Source: Streptomyces iranensis
GTDB lineage: Bacteria > Actinomycetota > Actinomycetes > Streptomycetales > Streptomycetaceae
Reading direction: 5' to 3'
Length of the DNA stretch: 64,000 nt
NCBI RefSeq assembly: GCF_017874715.1
Contig: NZ_JAGGLR010000004.1
Location: 124,001 to 188,000 of the forward strand
Both the position numbers and the translations under genes were made by a program. Positions 10,719 through 19,770 of this stretch are shown here, piece by piece. Under the pieces are notes generated by a model, which was not told the DNA's origin, made no database searches, and was given only the letters and a program-made list of their open reading frames with translations. Position 1 is the first letter of the stretch. Each line of letters begins with the position of its first letter.

Positions 10719-11147
10719 TCACCCCACGAGCAGCAGTACGGCCACCGCGATCGTCTCCGCCTCTCCGTAAGGCAGTCCGAAGCGCATCAGGGCGAGCATG
10801 ATGGGCTGCGCCGCCCAGACCTCCAGCGTGTCGAGGAAGTTCGCGAGCCGGTGGGCGTAGCGGCGCACCATGGCGGTCTCGCGGGGGCTGAGCCGGCTGA
10901 GCAGCTTGGCCAGCAGCGCGCCCCCGTGGCGGAGGGCGGTCACCAGCAGCCGCTGCCGGATGAGCCGCGCCGCCTCGGGGCCGGGACCGGGGCAGGTGCC
11001 GTCGCAGTCGCCGTCGCCGTCGCCGGAGAAGAGCGCGGCCTTGGCGGATTCCAGGGGCCCGGGGTCGCCGGCGGTCTGCCGGACCCGGGTGATGAGGTCG
11101 TCGATGTCGGCCGCGGTGATGAGCGATTCCCCCGTGCTGATCGTCAC
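10719..11147 (-). CDS. Hypothetical helical protein, membrane segment possible at C terminus
   Basis: A 142-residue protein that I do not recognise. GGAGGGG six bases upstream supports the GTG at 11147. The N-terminal third is polar, with an acidic Gly/Asp stretch FSGDGDGDCDGTCPGPGP, and the remainder is helical and basic (RHGGALLAKLLSRLSPRETAM). The C terminus is hydrophobic (AETIAVAVLLLVG) and could associate with the membrane. It stands alone between the secreted-protein gene and a divergent monooxygenase. Codon use is normal for the region, which supports it being a real gene. Confidence 0.6.
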   Translation of the reverse strand: MTISTGESLITAADIDDLITRVRQTAGDPGPLESAKAALFSGDGDGDCDGTCPGPGPEAARLIRQRLLVTALRHGGALLAKLLSRLSPRETAMVRRYAHRLANFLDTLEVWAAQPIMLALMRFGLPYGEAETIAVAVLLLVG

Positions 11148-11293
11148 GCGCCCCTCCTCAGTTGGTGTGTGCAGGCGGTGGCCCATGGGGCGGGCCGACC
11201 CTCACCATCGGCCGCCCCGTGTCCCAGGCACATGAGTCATCCGCCCCGGCCGTGCCCGTGCGGTGGGCCGAACGGGCCATGACGGTGGCTATT

Positions 11294-11306
11294 TGACGGC
11301 CCGTCA
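11294..11306. promoter_or_regulatory. Short inverted repeat upstream of the monooxygenase
   Basis: TGACGG-C-CCGTCA is a perfect six-base inverted repeat 46 bp upstream of the ATG at 11352, inside the divergent promoter region between 11147 and 11352. Its size and position would suit a TetR- or GntR-type operator. No regulator gene adjoins it. Confidence 0.35.
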
Positions 11307-11351
11307 GCTACGGTCCGGCTGCCGCGTCCCATGACGAAGGAGGACATCCGC

Positions 11352-12338
11352 ATGCCCGTCACGGTCGTACGCCTCAACCTCGTCGATCCCGACGCGACCC
11401 CGCGCGGACTGTCCGAGCGATACCGCGCCGCACTGGAGATGGCGGCCTTCGCCGATGAGCGGGGCATCTCCACCCTCCAGACCGAGGAGCACCACGGGTC
11501 CCCCGACAACTGGCTGCCCGCCCCGCTGGCCTTCGCGGGCACGCTGCTGGGCGCCACCCGCCGGATCACCGTCACCGTCTCGGCGCTGATCGCGCCGCTG
11601 TACGACCCGCTGCGGCTCGCCGAGGACCTCGCCGTGCTGGATCTGGCCAGTGGCGGGCGGCTGATCACGGTGGCCGGGATCGGCTACCGGCCGGAGGAGT
11701 ACGCGGCCCTGGGCACGGACTGGAAGCGGCGCGGCGCGCTCCAGGACGAGGCGCTGGAGACGCTGCTCGCGGCCTGGACGGGCGAGCCCTTCGAGCACCG
11801 GGGCCGCACCGTCCGGATCACCCCGCGCCCGTACACCCGGCCGCATCCGCCGCTGCTGATCGGCGGCAGTTCCCAGGCGGCGGCCCGCCGCGCGGCGCGC
11901 CTGGGCCTGCCGTTCTTCCCCAGCGCGCATCTGCCGGAGCTGGAGGCGTACTACCACGCGCGGCGGGAGGAGTACGGCACCGAGGGCTGGTGTCTGATGC
12001 CCCCGGCGGCCACCCCGCTGCTGCATCTGTCCGAGGACCCGGACCGGGCCTGGGAGGAGTACGGCACCCATCTGCTGTACGAGGCGCGCAGATACGCGTC
12101 CTGGCAGCAGGGCACGGTGCGCTCGGCGGTGCGTTCACGGGCCGAGGATGTGGCGGCGCTGCGCCGTGAGGGCGTCTACCGCATCGTCACCCCGGAGGAG
12201 TGCGTGGCGCTTGCGGAGGAGGGCGGCGAGATGGCGAGTCTGGTGCTCCATCCGCTGTGCGGCGGGATGCCGGTCGAGGAGGGCTGGCGGTCCCTGCGGC
12301 TGTTCGCGGAACGAGTGCTGCCCCGCCTCAAGGACTGA
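11352..12338 (+). CDS. LLM-class flavin-dependent monooxygenase (luciferase-like)
   Basis: A 328-residue bacterial luciferase-like oxidoreductase, a TIM-barrel family using reduced FMN or F420. Supporting segments are LQTEEHHGSPDNWLPAPL around residues 45-62, the AEDLAVLDLASGGR block near 95 and ARLGLPFFPSAH. An AAGGAGG site lies eight bases before the ATG at 11352, so the ATG 21 bases earlier is not the start. The substrate is unknown. The gene is monocistronic, and its stop codon is part of the stem of a convergent terminator. Confidence 0.85.
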   Translation: MPVTVVRLNLVDPDATPRGLSERYRAALEMAAFADERGISTLQTEEHHGSPDNWLPAPLAFAGTLLGATRRITVTVSALIAPLYDPLRLAEDLAVLDLASGGRLITVAGIGYRPEEYAALGTDWKRRGALQDEALETLLAAWTGEPFEHRGRTVRITPRPYTRPHPPLLIGGSSQAAARRAARLGLPFFPSAHLPELEAYYHARREEYGTEGWCLMPPAATPLLHLSEDPDRAWEEYGTHLLYEARRYASWQQGTVRSAVRSRAEDVAALRREGVYRIVTPEECVALAEEGGEMASLVLHPLCGGMPVEEGWRSLRLFAERVLPRLKD

Positions 12339-12348
12339 GGCGGGGCAG
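12318..12348. terminator. Convergent terminator overlapping the monooxygenase stop codon
   Basis: A perfect 13-bp stem (CTGCCCCGCCTCA / TGAGGCGGGGCAG) with loop AGGAC. The right arm begins with the TGA stop of the monooxygenase gene. It can serve both that gene and the facing permease gene. Confidence 0.8.
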
Positions 12349-12381
12349 TTCTCCTGTTGCGAGGAGTGGGCGGCGGGGGGG

Positions 12382-13800
12382 TTAGCCCATCTCCTCCAAC
12401 GCCTTGCCCTTGGTCTCCGGCACCCACTTGAGGATGAACGGGATCGAGAGCAGGGCGAAGGCCGTGTACATGATGTACGTACCCGACAGGTTCCAGTCCG
12501 ACAGGCTCGGGAAGCTGGCGATGATGGCCCAGTTGGCGATCCACTGGGCGGAGGCGGCGACACCGAGGCCGGCGGCGCGGATCTTGTTCGGGAACATCTC
12601 GCCGAGCAGGACCCAGACCACCACGCCCCACGAGAGGGCGAAGAACAGCACGAAGGAGTGGGCCGCGATCAGCGCCAGGACACCCTCGGCGTGCGGCAGC
12701 TTGCCGTCCACCAGGTGCGCCGAGAAGGCCCAGGCCACCAGGGCGAGGGAGACGGCCATGCCCACGGAGCCGATGAGCGCGAGCGGCTTGCGGCCGACCC
12801 GGTCGACGAAGATCATCGCGATCACGGTGCCGAGGATGTTGATGATCGACGTGGTGAAGGAGTAGAAGAACGAGCTGCTCGGGTCGACGCCGACAGACTG
12901 CCACAGCGTCGAGGAGTAGTAGAACGCCACGTTGATGCCGACGAGCTGCTGGAAGACCGAGAGCCCGACGCCGATCCAGACGATGGGCAGCAGACCGAAC
13001 CGGCCGCCGAGGAGGTCCTTGAAGGTCGACTTCTCCTCACTGCGCATGGCCCGGTCGATCTCGGCGACCCGCACATCGAGGTCCACGGTCTTGCCCTCGA
13101 CCTCCTCCAGGACCTGCTTGGCCTGGGCGGTGCGGCCGACGGAGATCAGGAAGCGGGGCGACTCGGGGATGGCGAAGGACAGCAGCCCGTAGAGGATGGC
13201 CGGGATGATCATGACGCCGAGCATCCACTGCCATGCCTCCAGACCGGCGATCTGCCCGCGCTGGTCTCCGTCGGCGAGGTTGAGGATGCCCCAGTTGACG
13301 AGCTGGGAGATGGCGATGCCGACGACGATCGCGGCCTGCTGGAACGAGGCGAGCCGGCCGCGGTAGGCGGGCGGGGCGACCTCGGCGATGTAGGCCGGGC
13401 CGATCACCGAGGCCATGCCGATGCCGACGCCGCCGAGCACCCGCCAGAAGGCCAGGTCCCACAGCGAGAAGGGCAGCGCCGAGCCGACCGCGCTGATCGT
13501 GAAGAGGGCGGCGGCGATCTGCATGACGCGGATCCGGCCGATCCGGTCGGCTATCCGGCCCGCGGTGGCGGCGCCGATGGCCGAGCCGATCAGGGCGATG
13601 GCCACGACCTGGGCGAGGGCCGCGGAGCCGATGTCGTACTTGCCGCGGATGGCTTCGACCGCTCCGTTGATCACCGAGCTGTCGTAGCCGAAGAGAAAGC
13701 CGCCCATCGCGGCGGCTGCGGTGATGAAGATGACGTGGCCGAGGTGATCCGGCTGGGCCTTGCGGCCCTCGGCTCCCTGTGCCTGCACGGTGGTGGACAA
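12382..13800 (-). CDS. glcP: Sugar porter (MFS), probable glucose permease GlcP
   Basis: A 472-residue major facilitator of the sugar-porter subfamily with 12 membrane helices. It shows GYDSSVINGAVEAI in helix 1, the loop signature RIADRIGRIRVM, the PESPRFL motif after helix 6, VDRVGRKPL in the second half and VPETKGKALEE at the C terminus. Length and position next to smc match Streptomyces GlcP, the main glucose uptake permease. I start it at the TTG at 13800, preceded six bases upstream by AGGAG; a TTG at 13827 is in frame but lacks a site. Its promoter carries a LacI-type operator. Confidence 0.9.
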   Translation of the reverse strand: MSTTVQAQGAEGRKAQPDHLGHVIFITAAAAMGGFLFGYDSSVINGAVEAIRGKYDIGSAALAQVVAIALIGSAIGAATAGRIADRIGRIRVMQIAAALFTISAVGSALPFSLWDLAFWRVLGGVGIGMASVIGPAYIAEVAPPAYRGRLASFQQAAIVVGIAISQLVNWGILNLADGDQRGQIAGLEAWQWMLGVMIIPAILYGLLSFAIPESPRFLISVGRTAQAKQVLEEVEGKTVDLDVRVAEIDRAMRSEEKSTFKDLLGGRFGLLPIVWIGVGLSVFQQLVGINVAFYYSSTLWQSVGVDPSSSFFYSFTTSIINILGTVIAMIFVDRVGRKPLALIGSVGMAVSLALVAWAFSAHLVDGKLPHAEGVLALIAAHSFVLFFALSWGVVVWVLLGEMFPNKIRAAGLGVAASAQWIANWAIIASFPSLSDWNLSGTYIMYTAFALLSIPFILKWVPETKGKALEEMG

Positions 13801-13903
13801 CGTGAACTCCTGACGCCCGCCCGGCAACGGCGCCGGACGTGGGGGAACGGCTGACCCTTCCAGCGGTCGCTACTAAGGCGTCAACCACCACTTGAAGGTA
13901 AAA

Positions 13904-13943
13904 GCAACGTTGCAGAGACTATTCCTTCAAGTTTCGAAGTCAA
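13904..13943 (-). promoter_or_regulatory. glcP promoter with LacI-family-type operator at the start point
   Basis: On the reverse strand, TTGACT (13938-13943) and TAGTCT (13916-13921) are spaced by 16 bases, a good vegetative promoter. Two bases downstream of the -10 lies the perfect palindrome GCAACGTTGC (13904-13913), the typical core of LacI/GalR-family operators. It would cover the transcription start, so repression is expected. Flanking copies of ACTTGAAGG/CCTTCAAGT (13890-13898 and 13924-13932) form a wider inverted repeat, and a third related half-site lies at 13998-14006. Confidence 0.65.
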
Positions 13944-14016
13944 TAGGGTGTGACGAAGAAATCGCTCCAGTACGTCGACACGCGGGAGCAAGTCTTGACT
14001 TCAAGTATTGAAACGG

Positions 14017-17000
14017 TCACCGCAAGCGCTGGCTGATGACCTTCGAGACGCCGTCACCCTGCATGGAGACGCCGTACAGCGCGTCGGCGACCTCCATCGT
14101 CCGCTTCTGGTGGGTGATCACGATCAGCTGGGAAGCCTCCTGGAGCTCCTGCATGATCCGGATCAGCCGCTGCAGGTTGGTGTCGTCGAGCGCCGCCTCG
14201 ACCTCGTCCATCACATAGAACGGGCTCGGCCGCGCCTTGAAGATCGACACCAGCAGGGCCACGGCGGTCAGCGAGCGCTCACCGCCCGACAGCAGCGACA
14301 GCCGCTTGACCTTCTTGCCCGGCGGCCGGGCCTCCACGTCCACGCCCGTGGTCAGCATGTTCTCGGGGTCGGTCAGCACCAGCCGCCCCTCCCCGCCCGG
14401 GAACAGCCGCGAGAAGACGCCCTCGAACTCGCGCGCGGTGTCCTGGTACGCCTCGGTGAAGACCTGCTCGACCCGCTCGTCGACCTCCTTGACCACCTGG
14501 AGGAGATCGGCCCGGGTCTTCTTGAGGTCCTCCAGCTGCTCGCTCAGGAACTGATGCCGCTCCTCCAGCGCCGCGAACTCCTCGAGCGCCAGCGGATTGA
14601 CCTTGCCGAGCTGCTGGTACGCGCGCTCCGCGACCTTCAGCCGCTTCTCCTGCTGCGCTCTTACGTACCGCACCGGCTGGTTGCGCGGATCCTCAGGATC
14701 CTCCGGCAACACCTCGCCCTCGGCGGGCGGGGACGGCGGGACGAGCTGGTCGGGGCCGTATTCGGCGATCAGCCCGGCCGGTTCGACACCCAGCTCCTCC
14801 AGCGCCTTGGTCTCCAGCTGCTCGATCCGCATCCGCTTCTCGGCGCCCAGCACCTCGCCCCGGTGCACCGAATCGGTCAGCTTGTCCAGCTCGCTCTTGA
14901 GGTCACGCCCCTGGCCGCGGGCGGCGTCCAGCTCCCGCTCGCGCTCGGCCTTGGCGCGCTCCGCGACGTCCCGCTCCTGCTCGGCCCGTACCAGCGACAC
15001 CTCGACATGCGCCAGCAGCTGACGGGCGCCGGCGGCCACGGCCGACGCCACCTCGGCCTCATGGCGCAGCCGGGCGCGCCGCTGCTCGGCGCGCGTCCGG
15101 GCCTCGCGCTCGGCGCGCGCGCCCCGGTCGAGCGCGTCGGCCCGCCCCGCGAGCCCCTTGACGCGCTCCTCATGCGTACGGACCTGGAGCCGCGCCTCCA
15201 TCTCGGTCTGCCGGGCGTTCGCGCCGTCGGCCGCCAGCCGGTCCCGTACCGAGGTGTCCGGCTCCTCCTCGCCCGGCTCCTCCTCCGCCACGGCCAGTCG
15301 TTCGGCGAGCTCCTCGGCCTCCTCGGTCGCCCGCTCCAGCGCCTCCTCGGCCCTGGCGACCGCCGCGGTGCTCCGCTCGGCCTCCCCGGCGGCCCCGCGC
15401 GCCTGCCCGGCCAACCGGCCCAGCGACTGCGCGACCCGCGACTTCTCCCGGTCCGCCGCGCTCCGGCGGCCCGCCAGCTCCTCGACGAGCGCCAGGCACT
15501 CGGCCCGCCGCTCCTGCGCCGCGCGCTGCGCCCCGGCCAGCTCCTCGCACCGTACGGCGAGCCGCTCGAGCTCCGCCGCGGCCTCGTCGACGGACGCCTG
15601 CACCTCCAGCAGCGTGGGCGCCCCGGCGGACCCGCCCTGTGCGAAATGCGCCCCGAGCAGATCGCCCTCGGCGGTCACGGCCGTCAACTCCGGCCGCCGC
15701 GCGAGCAGTTCCTCGGCCTCCTCCAGGCTCTCGACCACCACCATGCCATCGAGCAACCGCCTTACGGCGGGCAGCAGCGCGGCCGGCCCCGCCACCAAAT
15801 CCGCCACCCGCGGCGACGCTTCGACGGCCGCGGCCCGCCCGCCCGGCTCGTCCCCGGGTCCGACGCCCGGTACGGCCGCCGCTCCCCCGGCGGGCTGCGG
15901 CACCCGCGCGGAAACGACCGCCGCGGACGCCCCACCGGCGGCGGACGCCCCACCGGCGGCGGCGACCGCGGCACCGGGCTCGGTCGCGGCCGGGCCGCCG
16001 CCGGGCGCCGTAAGGGGCTCGCGCCCCTCGCTCGCGGCCTCCGTGTCGTCCCGGCGTGCGGAGTCGGCCCCCGGCACCCGCGTGCCGGGCACTGCGGCGG
16101 CACTGTCAGCCGTCTCGGTGGAGTCGTCCGTCCGGCCGTCCGGCGCGGCGGCCGGTGAACCGGCCCTGGCTGTGGGGTCGTTCCGGCGCCCGGGATCGGC
16201 ACCCGGCACCCGCGTGCCGGGCACCGCGGCGGCGCCGTCAGCCGCGCCGGGAGACGCCCCCGCACCATCGGCGGCGGCCTGCGGCGCGCCCGGACCGCCG
16301 GGCTCCGGCGCGCCACCCGGCCGAGGGCCCTCATCGGAGCCGGAGGACCCCGTCACCGGACCGTCCGAAGACCGCGTGCCCGGTACGGCGGCAGCGCCGT
16401 CAGCCGTCTCGGAGGGGCCCTCGGGCGTGGGCGCGGCAGCCGGGAAACCGGCCCCGGCCGTGGGCGTTTCGGTGCCCGCGCCCGGCGCCGCGCCCGGCTC
16501 GAACGGGGGAACGAGGGCCCCGGACGCCGCCGGGGTGACCGCCGATCGCGGCACGGGCCCCTGGCCCGGCCCGCTCGGCCCAGTCCCCTCGGCGCGCGTG
16601 CCCGGCACGTGGGCGCCACCCGGCGCGGGCGAGCCGGAGCCGCCGTGATCCGAGGCGGCGGACGGGGACTCCGCGAGGGCGGTGGACGAGGACTCCGCGA
16701 GGGCGGCGGACGGAAACTCCGCCAGGTTGGCCGACGAGGGCTCCTCCCCCTCCGCGGCCGGCGTCGTCAGCAGCAGGGCGGCGCGGCCGGCGTCGTCGGC
16801 CCTCAGGAGGCGGATCGCCTCGGCGGCCGCGTGGGGGCCGCTGACGGCGATCGCGTCGGCGGCGGCGCCCAGGGCCGTGGCGACGGGCATCTCGAAGCCC
16901 GGGGTCACGGTGAGGAGTTCGGCGGCGGGGCCCAGGAGTCCGCCGAGGCGGTCGGCGGCGGCCATAAGGGCGCCCGTGCCGTCCTTACGGCGCAAGCCGA

Positions 17001-18477
17001 GGGCGAGGGCGTCATGCCGGGCGGAGGTGGCCGCGCGCTCGCGTTCGGCGGCCGTGGCCGCCTCGCGGGCCGCGCTCAGCGCGGTCTCCGCCTCGGCGAG
17101 CTCGCGCTTCGCGGCCTCGTGGCGCTCCGCCAATTCCGCGTCATCCGCGTCGAGTCCGTCGACCTCCGCCTTCAGCTGCTCGTACTCCTCCTGTGCGGCG
17201 ACCGCCCGGGTCTGTGCCTCGTCGCGGGACGCGGCCAGCCGCTCGATCTCGGCGCGGGCCGAACCGGCCCGGCCGCGGGCGGCGTTCACCTGGCCCTGGA
17301 GCCGGGCGAGCCCTTCGCGGCGGTCGGCGATGGCGCGGGCCACGTCCTTGAGCCGGCGCTCCTCCTCGGCCAGGCTCCGCTCGAGCTCGGCCCGGTGCTC
17401 CACGGTGTCGTCCAGCGCCCGGCTCGCCGCCTCCAGGGCGGCCTCCAGTTCGGCCTCCTGCTCCCGGATGCGGGCCGCCTCGCGCTCCATGTCCTCGGGG
17501 TCACGGCCGCGCCGCTCCTCCCCGGGGGCGGAGGTGGCGCTCTTGATGCGGGCGTCCGCCAGGCTGATCGTGCCGCGCACCCGCTCGGCGAGCTGCGAGA
17601 GCTCGTACCAGGTCTGCTGGGCGTCCCGGAGCCGCGGCGCGAGCCGCCGCACCTGCTCCTCCAGCGCCGCCTCGCGCTGCTGCGCGGTGCGCAGATCGGT
17701 CTCGGCGGCCTCCTTGCGCCGCTTGAGCTCGGCCTCGTCGGCGACCTCGGCGCGCAGCGCCTCGCGCAGGGTCACCAGGTCGTCGGCGAGCAGCCGCAGC
17801 CGGGCGTCGCGCAGATCGGCCTGGATGACGGCGGCCCGCCGGGCCACCGCGGCCTGCCGGCCGAGCGGCTTGAGCTGGCGGCGCAGTTCGTCGGTGAGGT
17901 CCTGGACGCGGGCGAGGTTGGCCTGCATCGCGTCCAGCTTCCGCAGCGCCTTCTCCTTGCGCTTGCGGTGCTTGAGAACGCCCGCGGCCTCCTCGATGAA
18001 GGCGCGGCGGCCGGTCGGGTCGGCGTGCAGCACCCCGTCGAGCTGGCCCTGCCCGACGATGACGTGCATCTCACGGCCGATACCGGAGTCCGAGAGCAGC
18101 TCCTGGATGTCCAGCAGCCGACAGGTGTCCCCGTTGAGCTGGTACTCGCTGCCGCCGTTGCGGAACATGATCCGCGTGATGGTGACTTCGGCGTAGTCGA
18201 TGGGCAGTGCCCCATCGGCGTTGTCGATGGTGAGCGAGACCTCGGCGCGGCCGAGCGGGGGACGGCCGGTGGTACCGGCGAAGATGACGTCCTCCATCTT
18301 GCCGCCGCGCAGCGACTTGGCACCCTGTTCGCCCATAACCCAGGAAAGAGCGTCCACGACATTGGACTTGCCCGAGCCATTGGGGCCGACGACGCAGGTG
18401 ATACCCGGCTCGAACCGGAGCGTCGTGGCGGAGGCGAAGGATTTGAACCCTCGCAGGGTCAGGCTCTTGAGATGCAC
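14017..18477 (-). CDS. smc: Chromosome condensation ATPase SMC with large hinge insertion
   Basis: SMC organises and segregates the chromosome with ScpA/ScpB. This one has 1486 residues; about 1190 is usual. The N terminus MHLKSLTLRGFKSFASATTL and P-loop GPNGSGKSN, long coiled coils, the hinge (about 500-950), and the C-terminal signature LSGGERSLTA and Walker B YVMDEVEAALDD are intact. Between residues about 576 and 885 (DNA 15820-16750) the hinge holds a Pro/Ala/Gly-rich segment with repeated AAAVPGTR units. The GTG at 18477 gives the family N terminus. The insertion interrupts neither half of the hinge in frame, so the protein is probably functional. Confidence 0.96.
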   Translation of the reverse strand: MHLKSLTLRGFKSFASATTLRFEPGITCVVGPNGSGKSNVVDALSWVMGEQGAKSLRGGKMEDVIFAGTTGRPPLGRAEVSLTIDNADGALPIDYAEVTITRIMFRNGGSEYQLNGDTCRLLDIQELLSDSGIGREMHVIVGQGQLDGVLHADPTGRRAFIEEAAGVLKHRKRKEKALRKLDAMQANLARVQDLTDELRRQLKPLGRQAAVARRAAVIQADLRDARLRLLADDLVTLREALRAEVADEAELKRRKEAAETDLRTAQQREAALEEQVRRLAPRLRDAQQTWYELSQLAERVRGTISLADARIKSATSAPGEERRGRDPEDMEREAARIREQEAELEAALEAASRALDDTVEHRAELERSLAEEERRLKDVARAIADRREGLARLQGQVNAARGRAGSARAEIERLAASRDEAQTRAVAAQEEYEQLKAEVDGLDADDAELAERHEAAKRELAEAETALSAAREAATAAERERAATSARHDALALGLRRKDGTGALMAAADRLGGLLGPAAELLTVTPGFEMPVATALGAAADAIAVSGPHAAAEAIRLLRADDAGRAALLLTTPAAEGEEPSSANLAEFPSAALAESSSTALAESPSAASDHGGSGSPAPGGAHVPGTRAEGTGPSGPGQGPVPRSAVTPAASGALVPPFEPGAAPGAGTETPTAGAGFPAAAPTPEGPSETADGAAAVPGTRSSDGPVTGSSGSDEGPRPGGAPEPGGPGAPQAAADGAGASPGAADGAAAVPGTRVPGADPGRRNDPTARAGSPAAAPDGRTDDSTETADSAAAVPGTRVPGADSARRDDTEAASEGREPLTAPGGGPAATEPGAAVAAAGGASAAGGASAAVVSARVPQPAGGAAAVPGVGPGDEPGGRAAAVEASPRVADLVAGPAALLPAVRRLLDGMVVVESLEEAEELLARRPELTAVTAEGDLLGAHFAQGGSAGAPTLLEVQASVDEAAAELERLAVRCEELAGAQRAAQERRAECLALVEELAGRRSAADREKSRVAQSLGRLAGQARGAAGEAERSTAAVARAEEALERATEEAEELAERLAVAEEEPGEEEPDTSVRDRLAADGANARQTEMEARLQVRTHEERVKGLAGRADALDRGARAEREARTRAEQRRARLRHEAEVASAVAAGARQLLAHVEVSLVRAEQERDVAERAKAERERELDAARGQGRDLKSELDKLTDSVHRGEVLGAEKRMRIEQLETKALEELGVEPAGLIAEYGPDQLVPPSPPAEGEVLPEDPEDPRNQPVRYVRAQQEKRLKVAERAYQQLGKVNPLALEEFAALEERHQFLSEQLEDLKKTRADLLQVVKEVDERVEQVFTEAYQDTAREFEGVFSRLFPGGEGRLVLTDPENMLTTGVDVEARPPGKKVKRLSLLSGGERSLTAVALLVSIFKARPSPFYVMDEVEAALDDTNLQRLIRIMQELQEASQLIVITHQKRTMEVADALYGVSMQGDGVSKVISQRLR
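15820..16750 (-). repeat. Low-complexity repeat insertion within the SMC hinge coding sequence
   Basis: About 930 bases encode a Pro/Ala/Gly/Thr-rich segment in frame with smc. Two blocks 132 bp apart contain the same 20-base palindrome CCCGGCACCCGCGTGCCGGG (starting near 16070 and 16202), each followed by a shared stretch coding for AAAVPGTRVPGAD. A third diverged copy of the VPGTR block lies near 16376. The segment looks like an expanding tandem array inside a permissive linker. Confidence 0.75.
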
Positions 18478-18717
18478 GCCTTTGGACTCTACCCGCCGCA
18501 CTTCCTCCGGCACCGTCCCATGACGGTGGCGCGGCGCACCCGTCCCGGCTTTTTCTCCGTTTCAGCAATGATCGGTTTCACCGCTGGAAGAGAGGGGCAC
18601 ATCAGTCGGTAAGGGTGGCTCGGAGGCAACACTGGGGATACGACGAAGGGACGCCGAAGCGTCCCTTGAAGATTCTCAAGCGGCTGACGATGCAGCCCGA
18701 CCGGCCCTGGGGCTGGG

Positions 18718-18924
18718 TCAGGCGAGCGCAGGCTCCGCCTGGGATACGTCGAAGCTTTCGAGCAGCGAGTCGCCGTGACGAGCGGCGGCGGACAGCGCGT
18801 CGTTCTCGGCCTGAATCCGAACGATCTCGGATTCAAGGTCCTGGACGCGCTGCTGAAGCCGTCGCATCTCGGCGAGGACTCGGGGGTCGGAACCGCCGAC
18901 GTAACCGAGAAGCGCCTTTGCCAT
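18718..18924 (-). CDS. Small coiled-coil protein
   Basis: A 68-residue protein, short but credible: GGAGGACCATCC precedes the ATG at 18924. After an N-terminal MAKALLGYVGGSDPR it forms one coiled coil, RRLQQRVQDLESEIVRIQAE, and ends in an acidic tail. It resembles conserved small actinobacterial proteins found between smc and acyP, with no known function. The gene lies upstream of smc on the same strand, 240 bp away. A link with chromosome organisation is only positional. Confidence 0.75.
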   Translation of the reverse strand: MAKALLGYVGGSDPRVLAEMRRLQQRVQDLESEIVRIQAENDALSAAARHGDSLLESFDVSQAEPALA

Positions 18925-19297
18925 GATGGATGGTCCTCCACACTGAGTGACCGACCGAAGCGGTGTGGGTCGTGAGGGAATTTGCACCCGCGCTGCCTGC
19001 CGAATTTACTACCGTGCTGCGCGGCAAACAGTTAAGGTGCGCGGGGCTTCCAGCGTCTCACCAATTGGTTTGAGGGTCAACACGATCACACGCCGACGGG
19101 CCCGGCAGGGGCCGAGAGCACACTGGCGGCGGACGGTCCCGCCCCTCTCCAGATGACCCCTCGCGGTCGGGGATCTTTCGTGACTCCGCAGCCTTCCATG
19201 GAGCGGCCCCGTTGGCAACCATCAGCCGATTTCTGCTCACGGTGCGCAGGGAAGGCGTGGTCAGAGGGGGCCGCGGAGGGTGTCACCGGGGAGTTGA
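18925..19297. other. Intergenic region upstream of the coiled-coil gene
   Basis: No gene is evident in these 373 bases. On the reverse strand TTAACT and TAGTAA with an 18-base spacer, around 19009-19038, form a possible promoter for the 18718-18924 gene. A ten-base palindrome ACCAATTGGT is at 19060-19069. The part from 19080 to 19297, downstream of acyP, shows nothing I can assign. Confidence 0.45.
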
Positions 19298-19579
19298 TCA
19301 ACGGATCTCGAAGGCGTCGTAGCCGCCGCGCGGTGTGTCCCAGATCTCGGTGATTCCCTCGACTTTCCCGGGCGTGTCGCCGTCCCGGAGCCATTCGAGC
19401 AGCTGTTCGCACTCCGCGCGCGGGCCCTCCGCGACCACCTGCACCCGCCCGTCGGCGAGGTTGGACGCGAAGCCGACGAGGTCCCCGATGCGCAGTGCGT
19501 TGGCCCGGGTGTACCAACGGAAGCCGACACCCTGGACGCGGCCGCGGACCCACACGGTGAGGCGGACTCTTTCGTTCAT
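19298..19579 (-). CDS. acyP: Acylphosphatase
   Basis: A 93-residue acylphosphatase, which hydrolyses carboxyl-phosphate bonds such as acetyl phosphate or 1,3-bisphosphoglycerate. The family signature [13 protein letters not shown] (with the catalytic arginine in GFR) and the second motif [17 protein letters not shown] with the catalytic asparagine are intact, and the length is normal. It is monocistronic and divergent from the SCP-domain gene. The ATG at 19579 starts directly at the first beta strand. Confidence 0.95.
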   Translation of the reverse strand: MNERVRLTVWVRGRVQGVGFRWYTRANALRIGDLVGFASNLADGRVQVVAEGPRAECEQLLEWLRDGDTPGKVEGITEIWDTPRGGYDAFEIR

Positions 19580-19688
19580 ATGCGCACGCTAACCCCCCGT
19601 CCGAGCAGCCGCTAAACCATCGAATTGCCCAGTAGGCAGGCGCGTTGGGGCCCGAATGGCGTACAGTCCCGGCTCAACAGGACTCACC

Positions 19689-19728
19689 CACACGAGTGAT
19701 ACATGGCTCGCGCACACGAGTGACACAT
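19689..19728 (+). repeat. Pair of 16-bp direct repeats upstream of the SCP-domain gene
   Basis: CACACGAGTGATACAT (19689-19704) and CACACGAGTGACACAT (19713-19728) differ at one base and begin 24 bp apart, 43-82 bp upstream of the ATG at 19771. Tandem sites of this kind usually bind a regulator side by side. The regulator is unknown. Confidence 0.55.
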
Positions 19729-19770
19729 TTCGAGCGACTTTTGACGCCGAGCACACAAGGAAGGCAGGAG

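Noticed and set aside
13801..13827. TTG at 13827 as the glcP start
   Set aside because: No ribosome site there, while AGGAG stands six bases before the TTG at 13800, which also gives the expected 472 residues.
15158..16648. Forward frame rich in Ser/Arg/Pro in the smc region
   Set aside because: Complement of the repetitive hinge insertion; not a separate gene.
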